DNA from: Monodelphis domestica
Lineage: Eukaryota > Chordata > Mammalia > Didelphimorphia > Didelphidae
Assembly (NCBI RefSeq): GCF_027887165.1
Contig: NC_077230.1
Span: 34,671,351 to 34,735,350, forward strand
Length of the DNA: 64,000 bases
Reading direction: 5' to 3'
Each line of letters opens with the position of its first letter. Within the stretch, counting starts at the first letter, position 1. The position numbers and the translations under genes are program-made. A model generated the notes under the pieces. The model saw nothing but the letters and a program-made list of their open reading frames with translations, did no database searches and was not told the DNA's origin. This document shows positions 60,601 to 64,000 of this stretch, one piece after another.

Positions 60601-63395
60601 TACCTTTCCCCTCTGACTGTACTGAATAACATCATTATGAAAGCCCATAAACACCTTTTTCAGTGGCAATATCATAACTCATTAGGGGTGTGCTGCATTT
60701 GTCACATAGATAATGATGGATGGACTTCATCAAAACTGGTTACAACTTGTATACAACCTTTAGAGAATTTAATGAGCTAAGAATTTCAATTGCAATTTTA
60801 AGAGGTCTACAGAAATTACTTTAGATATCTAGGAGATTTCTGGAATGATATTTAAAATATATATGCATACATATATTTTAAAAAATGTTGAACTAAAAGG
60901 TAGAGAACCAAATAGATGTTCCTACCTAGCCTAGAAAGGCTAAGTGACTTGCCCAAGTTAATACAACTAATTAGTGGAAACTAACAACTAGGTTCTAGAA
61001 CTAGAACTTGAGTCCAAATCTCTTTAATTCCAAGATGGTTTGATTGCCAGTTGTATGAAACCGCTACCTTTTCTTCTACAGTGACCTGAAATTTGTTATT
61101 GGGGCACTGAAAATATTAATAGAAGAAGATCAGGGATGTAGAAAAAACATCCAAGCTATCTTTGAGCAGGTAAGACAGCACAGTTCCTCCCCATTAATCA
61201 AGTTTTATTGAATGTTAGTTGTGTTCACAGTGATAAAAGTGGTGGAAAGCAAAGCAGTCAGTGAGAATGGTGCCCATAATAATGCATGAAATAAATGCTT
61301 CCTATTTCATTCATCCATTCTTTTGATCAGTCCAAACAAAACTTTTCAATCTTACTAAAACTCTTCTTGGCCTAAGAGGACTGCTTTATGAAAGGTGAAT
61401 TGACCAAAACTCCCATATCACTACTCTCTGCCTACTTCTACTTATGACTCTTTAGAAAATCCAGTATGGAAATCATTTGGGAACCCCAGCCTACTACTAC
61501 TACTAATCCATGAATTGTGTCTACTTGATCAAGAGAAAGGATCATCGGCTGGGGTATCCTTCTTCCTTGCTTCCCTTACTCCCTTGCAGCTATTAACTAC
61601 TCTTAGGTCTTAAGATGTGAATCAGTAGCTTTCTTCCTTCTGAAATGAAGAAGACCCACCAGGCTTTTTTCATTATTATTTTCTCTGTGAATGTGCCTCT
61701 GAAGTCTGCTAGAATGTAGGCTTTACAATCAATTTCCCCTACTTTTATGCTATCATTGTAACTACTAATTGAAGTACCTCTGGATGTGTGCAAAATGCTG
61801 CTAAGCTCTGGAGTTATAAATAGAAAAAATGAAACATTTCCTGATCTTGAGACACTCTTACTCGATACTCTAAGTGGAAAGTACAACATTTAAAATAAGG
61901 TTCAGCTGAAGCACAAGATGGAATGCTTCAGAAGTCCTGGGGTCTCAGTGGTAGAATGGATGGAATGGATAGCAAGAGCCATTTGGCAATGATTTCACAA
62001 AGATTAGTTAGACTGGTTCTGCCATCTATCACATCAGTAAATTCTTTTTGTATTTGAGGATTAAACCCAGTGTCTCGGTCACATATTATCAAGGCTTTCC
62101 TGTTGTTATTGGATAAAGTCTAAACCCAGTACCTTCCATATTCTGACACCAGAGGGTTCCATACTTAATTCCCAGAGTACCATGACATAAATTTTTTATT
62201 ATATATATATATATATATATGCATATATCTATATCTATATCTTTGTAGTCATATAAATCTTATATACCCAGAGCTTAGCTGAGGACGAGAAGACCAGACA
62301 TGGAAGAAGCTCTTAGTAGTGAATATCATTTTTCCTTTTTTCTATACACATGTAAATCTGTGTGTCAGTATATACATATATATGCACATAAATGCATGCA
62401 CACATTTATTTATATATGTGTATGTGTGTATGTGTCGATATCTATACCTCTATCTAAGGCCAGGTTAGTTACTCATCAGACCTGCCCTAACATTCTTCTA
62501 GTTTGCAAAAGGGCTTGTCACTGTAATTTCTCAGCTATTATGGTATTTCCACTGACTTTGTTTTTGAACATCTCTTGGAGTCCATTTTACTAAATTATAC
62601 TCCTCCTAGAAGCAGAAACTGTCTTTCCCCCTGTATATACAGAACTATGCAGGAAGAGAGGCTTCATTTTGTAGTGTTAGGAAGTGATATGTATTGAAGT
62701 GGTCCCCCTGATGTCCATCCTGGATGTCTGAAGCTCACCAGGTCAGTAACATCTTACTGCTTTTGGCAGCTTCCTGCAACTAAATGGCAGTGAAGGTGTC
62801 ACCTTGCCTTGAAAAACACAATTCTTAGCTGGGAGAGCTTTTAAGCTTTGGATTCTATCCCTAACCTCATTCCTATCTACATGCCTATCTCTTTCCCTCT
62901 TCCCATTCCCATCCATGTCCCCATCTCAGTTCCCAAACCTATCCCTGTCTCTAATCTCATGTAAATCTCTAGTCCTATCCTGATTAGTTTTACTCAATAG
63001 CTACTAGTCATGGAATTTGTGCATATGTTTTTGAATGTAATAGATCTTAAGGGGTCATTTGAGAATAAAGAGGTCAGATAAGTGGCTAGCAGGAATAAAT
63101 GAGATGGTTGTGACTGTTGGAGAGGAACAGGATTGAATAGCGTGTAATTAATAGATTTATGTTGGTTCATTTGGTAAATTTCAGGCTAACATTTTTCAAG
63201 ACAAATATAAAGACATGAACACATACAAAGTGAATATGGAACAGAAACCTGATGAATCAAATAAAGAAGGCACATTTTTACCATTGGCCCCAGAAGAAGA
63301 ATTATTACTAGAACAATTTAAAATAAAACCTAAAGAGATAAAAAATGAAGATTTATCACCAGGGCAATTATTAGCCCAAGGGGATTTCAATTCAG
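48040..63395 (+). CDS. Neurabin-like gene copy 2: PP1-motif/PDZ module C plus exons A'1-A'2 (continues beyond the window)
   Basis: Exons 48040-48158, 50241-50361, 52094-52201, 52677-52782 and 54581-54663 (C1-C5) chain in phase and then into A'1 (61082-61169) and A'2 (63185-63395). The encoded order is a candidate PP1-docking motif RIFF followed by LIAF, then RRVQNLDLF, a PDZ domain (ELGLCT loop, EPGVFITEIIEGGAVHKLG, IRVFDQIIKIGDINLIGL), a GREPPEVKSEL tail and helical segments. In neurabin and spinophilin the same order occurs: K-I-[HK]-F, then RVE-LELF, PDZ, GRE-P..SE, coiled coil, with SAM only in neurabin-1. The predicted protein would be a scaffold that holds PP1 and one or more PDZ ligands. 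The N-terminal actin-binding region was not found upstream in the window. Its exon may be missing, or lie outside what I could recognise. Confidence 0.75.
48430..49930 (+). mobile_element. Old LINE-1, 3' part, sense, in intron C1-C2
   Basis: ORF2 C-terminal sequence (the 95-codon open frame at 48524-48811 begins like LINE-1 DPWNRVG) and 3' region (gagacactaaggtacagatg, atttgtggtatgtgattgca). It is heavily diverged. Confidence 0.75.
50014..50070. repeat. (TA)n microsatellite
   Basis: About 28 TA units with one interruption, ~170 bp before exon C2. Confidence 0.97.
50241..50361 (+). CDS. Exon C2 (PDZ, first half)
   Basis: A 121-nt exon with a tttttgtatttatag acceptor and gtgagt donor. It encodes DNELGLCTCIFFDPADEDGK and EPGVFITEIIEGGAVHKLG. 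ELGL is the peptide-carboxylate loop and GVFITEIIEGGAV is the strand-loop typical of PDZ domains. Confidence 0.85.
50362..52093 (+). other. Intron C2-C3
   Basis: No repeat confidently recognised. A 91-codon minus-strand open frame (51535-51810) shows no family I know. It is probably chance or an old pseudogene piece. Confidence 0.4.
52094..52201 (+). CDS. Exon C3 (PDZ, second half)
   Basis: A 108-nt exon with a ctatttttcag acceptor and gtaagt donor. It encodes IRVFDQIIKIGDINLIGLDE and AEIISTFKKMDD. R-V-F-D-Q-I-I-K-I-G corresponds to the PDZ strand that in neurabin reads V-N-D-Q-I-V-E-V-D-G. Confidence 0.87.
52535..52577. repeat. (TTTTG)n microsatellite
   Basis: Seven to eight units in intron C3-C4. 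Confidence 0.93.
52677..52782 (+). CDS. Exon C4 (PDZ end and GRE-P tail)
   Basis: A 106-nt exon with a tttgtacctag acceptor and gtatta donor. It encodes IEIGREPPEVKSELIELLEL and SEERKKYFMDS. The GRE-P.....SE..L..L pattern with a following E-R/K-rich helix is characteristic of neurabin/spinophilin just after the PDZ. Confidence 0.85.
52783..54580 (+). other. Intron C4-C5
   Basis: Mostly unrecognised AT-rich DNA with a LINE-2 3' tail in sense at 54070-54180 (gtaagcccctggaggtgaag ... tatccccaggacaacacacg). Confidence 0.5.
54581..54663 (+). CDS. Exon C5
   Basis: An 83-nt exon with a tctccatttaaag acceptor and gtatat donor. It encodes EKIGDITIVRGQ, SICRSPRVPWYWMA and ends two bases into a codon. 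A1, A'1 and B1 all begin with one base, so C5 can join any of them. The donor runs straight into a TA microsatellite, which makes its strength dependent on repeat length. YWMA may correspond to the YW-EA motif in the neurabin coiled coil (weak). Confidence 0.65.
54664..54720. repeat. TA microsatellite abutting the exon C5 donor
   Basis: gtatatatata... begins with the GT of the splice donor. Confidence 0.95.
55068..55250 (-). mobile_element. CORE-SINE, antisense, degenerate
   Basis: aaactttaccttctgtccta ... agagcagtaagagctaggca ... aggccagatttgaatgcagg. Confidence 0.8.
55745..55990 (+). mobile_element. Marsupial/therian CORE-SINE, sense
   Basis: gttttcttggcaaaaatact, gtggtttgctatttccttct, caggtgaggaaactgaggca and gattaagtgacttgccta in the canonical order, then a degenerate tail. 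Confidence 0.8.
56164..56930 (-). mobile_element. LTR-like element (endogenous retrovirus)
   Basis: About 767 bp, with TGTG...CACA ends, a minus-strand AATAAA-like signal near the left end and LTR-like composition. No internal genes lie next to it. The ends are tentative and no target duplication was confirmed. It is a fossil. Confidence 0.4.
56931..57463. other. Unclassified interval
   Basis: No exon or repeat recognised; moderately GC-rich. Confidence 0.35.
57472..57775. mobile_element. hAT-type nonautonomous DNA transposon (OposCharlie-like), copy 1
   Basis: Terminal inverted repeats (catgatggtaaacct at the left, ggtttgccatcacta at the right) with the CTATGGCACATGTGCC subterminal motif. 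Flanked by 8-bp duplications ccctagag/tcctagag (one mismatch). Too short to encode a transposase. Confidence 0.75.
57784..57997. mobile_element. hAT-type element, copy 2, directly adjoining
   Basis: Starts cctttttggtgaacctatag, ends ttttgccatcact, then ccctggag, a third near-copy of the same 8-bp target. Confidence 0.65.
59427..59628 (+). mobile_element. CORE-SINE, duplicate copy of 1151-1352
   Basis: Same insertion and same target duplications as the first copy, showing it was carried by the segmental duplication. Confidence 0.9.
59690..60225 (-). mobile_element. Solo LTR-like element, duplicate copy of 1414-1949
   Basis: Same ends and orientation as the first copy; a fossil carried by the segmental duplication. 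Confidence 0.55.
60920..61035 (+). repeat. MIR/CORE-SINE fragment, duplicate copy
   Basis: Matches 2640-2755. Confidence 0.55.
61082..61169 (+). CDS. Exon A'1 (recent copy of A1)
   Basis: Identical over all 88 nt to 2801-2888, with an acceptor that differs at one base (tcttctacag) and the same gtaaga donor. Confidence 0.8.
63185..63395 (+). CDS. Exon A'2 (recent copy of A2)
   Basis: 211 nt, one synonymous difference from 4894-5104, with identical splice sites. The remaining exons of this copy would lie beyond the window end. Confidence 0.82.
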
Positions 63396-64000
63396 GTAAG
63401 ACATATATCCTTGCTCAAAACATTTGACCCTAAAGTTTTCTGATAGAAAAGAGAAATTTGCAACAAATGTTTCCATCACTCACCGAATCTCTGGTCTCTA
63501 TTCCTTTTCCCTTCATATCTCTAATAATGAGAATGCTAGCTGCTTTATAAGGCTTTCTCAACTATTGGTGATCCCTCTATTGGTGATTGAACTATATGGG
63601 ACCTTGGAAATATTCTACTATAACATTTTAATTGCTATAGAAATCTATCCTATATGTATGTCAGAATGTCATTTAGCTTCTGCCTCAAAATATGCAGTGA
63701 TAGGAAACTCATTTTCTCAACATCCAGGCCACACTATTGCTAAATTACTTAAGCTTTTAGAAAAGATTTCAGTACAATTTTTTTTGCTCAGGCTTTTTTT
63801 TATAATTTAGTCCTTTTCCCTTCTTTTGAAATAATACAGAAAAAGATCTTGTTCCTCTTTCCCTATAACTATCCATTTGACCTATAAAATCAACTTATTT
63901 TCCACCTAAGACTTTTTTTTTAATCTCTATGATCATGTTTAGCCTGAAGACAATCTTTATATGATTTCTTATTACATCGTTTGGACATGGTTTTGTTTAG

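Larger units (their letters stand above)
58278..64000 (+). repeat. Recent tandem duplicate of window bases 1-5735
   Basis: Colinear with 1-5735 over the whole visible length, about 2% different by eye plus small indels, sharing the SINE, the LTR, the MIR and exons A1-A2. The offset is ~58277-58291 (58265 after the 26-bp duplication). Both ends lie outside the window. Confidence 0.97.

Overview
The window is AT-rich mammalian DNA and almost certainly marsupial, most likely a didelphid opossum (Monodelphis type). It is full of LINE-1 copies (one nearly complete) and of tRNA-derived CORE-SINEs whose 3' half has the form typical of opossum. It also holds a pair of small hAT transposons with ends like the opossum OposCharlie group and two LTR fragments. 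There is no sign of bacterial, organellar or compact viral DNA. Nearly all long open frames are LINE-1 or chance. The host coding content is small spliced exons (80-211 nt) with GT/AG boundaries and phases that chain without conflict.

The host gene is the main discovery. Nineteen exons on the + strand belong to a fast-diverging, locally duplicated relative of neurabin-1 (PPP1R9A), the protein phosphatase-1/actin scaffold. Module C (48040-54663, five exons) encodes a candidate PP1-docking motif (RIFF, then LIAF), a short LDLF linker and a PDZ domain with the neurabin-style GRE-P tail. Module A (2801-13933, six exons) encodes a short coiled-coil-like stretch, an acidic/lysine-rich linker, a V-L-D-D motif and a terminal SAM domain. 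Module B (24491-42245, six exons) is an older diverged paralogue of module A with every exon still open. A second copy of module A starts at 61082 and runs off the window. C5 ends in the phase that A'1, A1 and B1 all accept. A likely transcript is therefore C1-C5 joined to A'1 onward, about 441 aa from C1 if A3-A6 stand in for the unseen exons.

Layout: 1-13933, 3' half of gene copy 1 (module A) with intronic repeats; 13990-15345, a ~41-bp minisatellite in its 3' flank; 16000-24470, old and young LINE-1 debris, SINEs and unclassified DNA; 24491-42245, module B with an old LINE-1 (26040-30000) and a nearly full-length LINE-1 (34999-41340); 42250-48039, 3' flank, a promoter-like CCAAT/TATA site (45.5 kb) and a 1.5-kb extremely AT-rich block; 48040-54663, module C; 54700-58277, SINEs, an LTR and two hAT elements; 58278-64000, a copy of bases 1-5735 with roughly 2% difference by eye.

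The locus thus shows two duplication ages: an old A/B duplication that kept its intron structure and an ancestral LINE-1, and a recent tandem duplication with a period of about 58.3 kb. Open frames, splice sites and synonymous-only change in the recent copy argue that the exons are still under selection. Neurabin comparisons are from memory of the family, not from a search.
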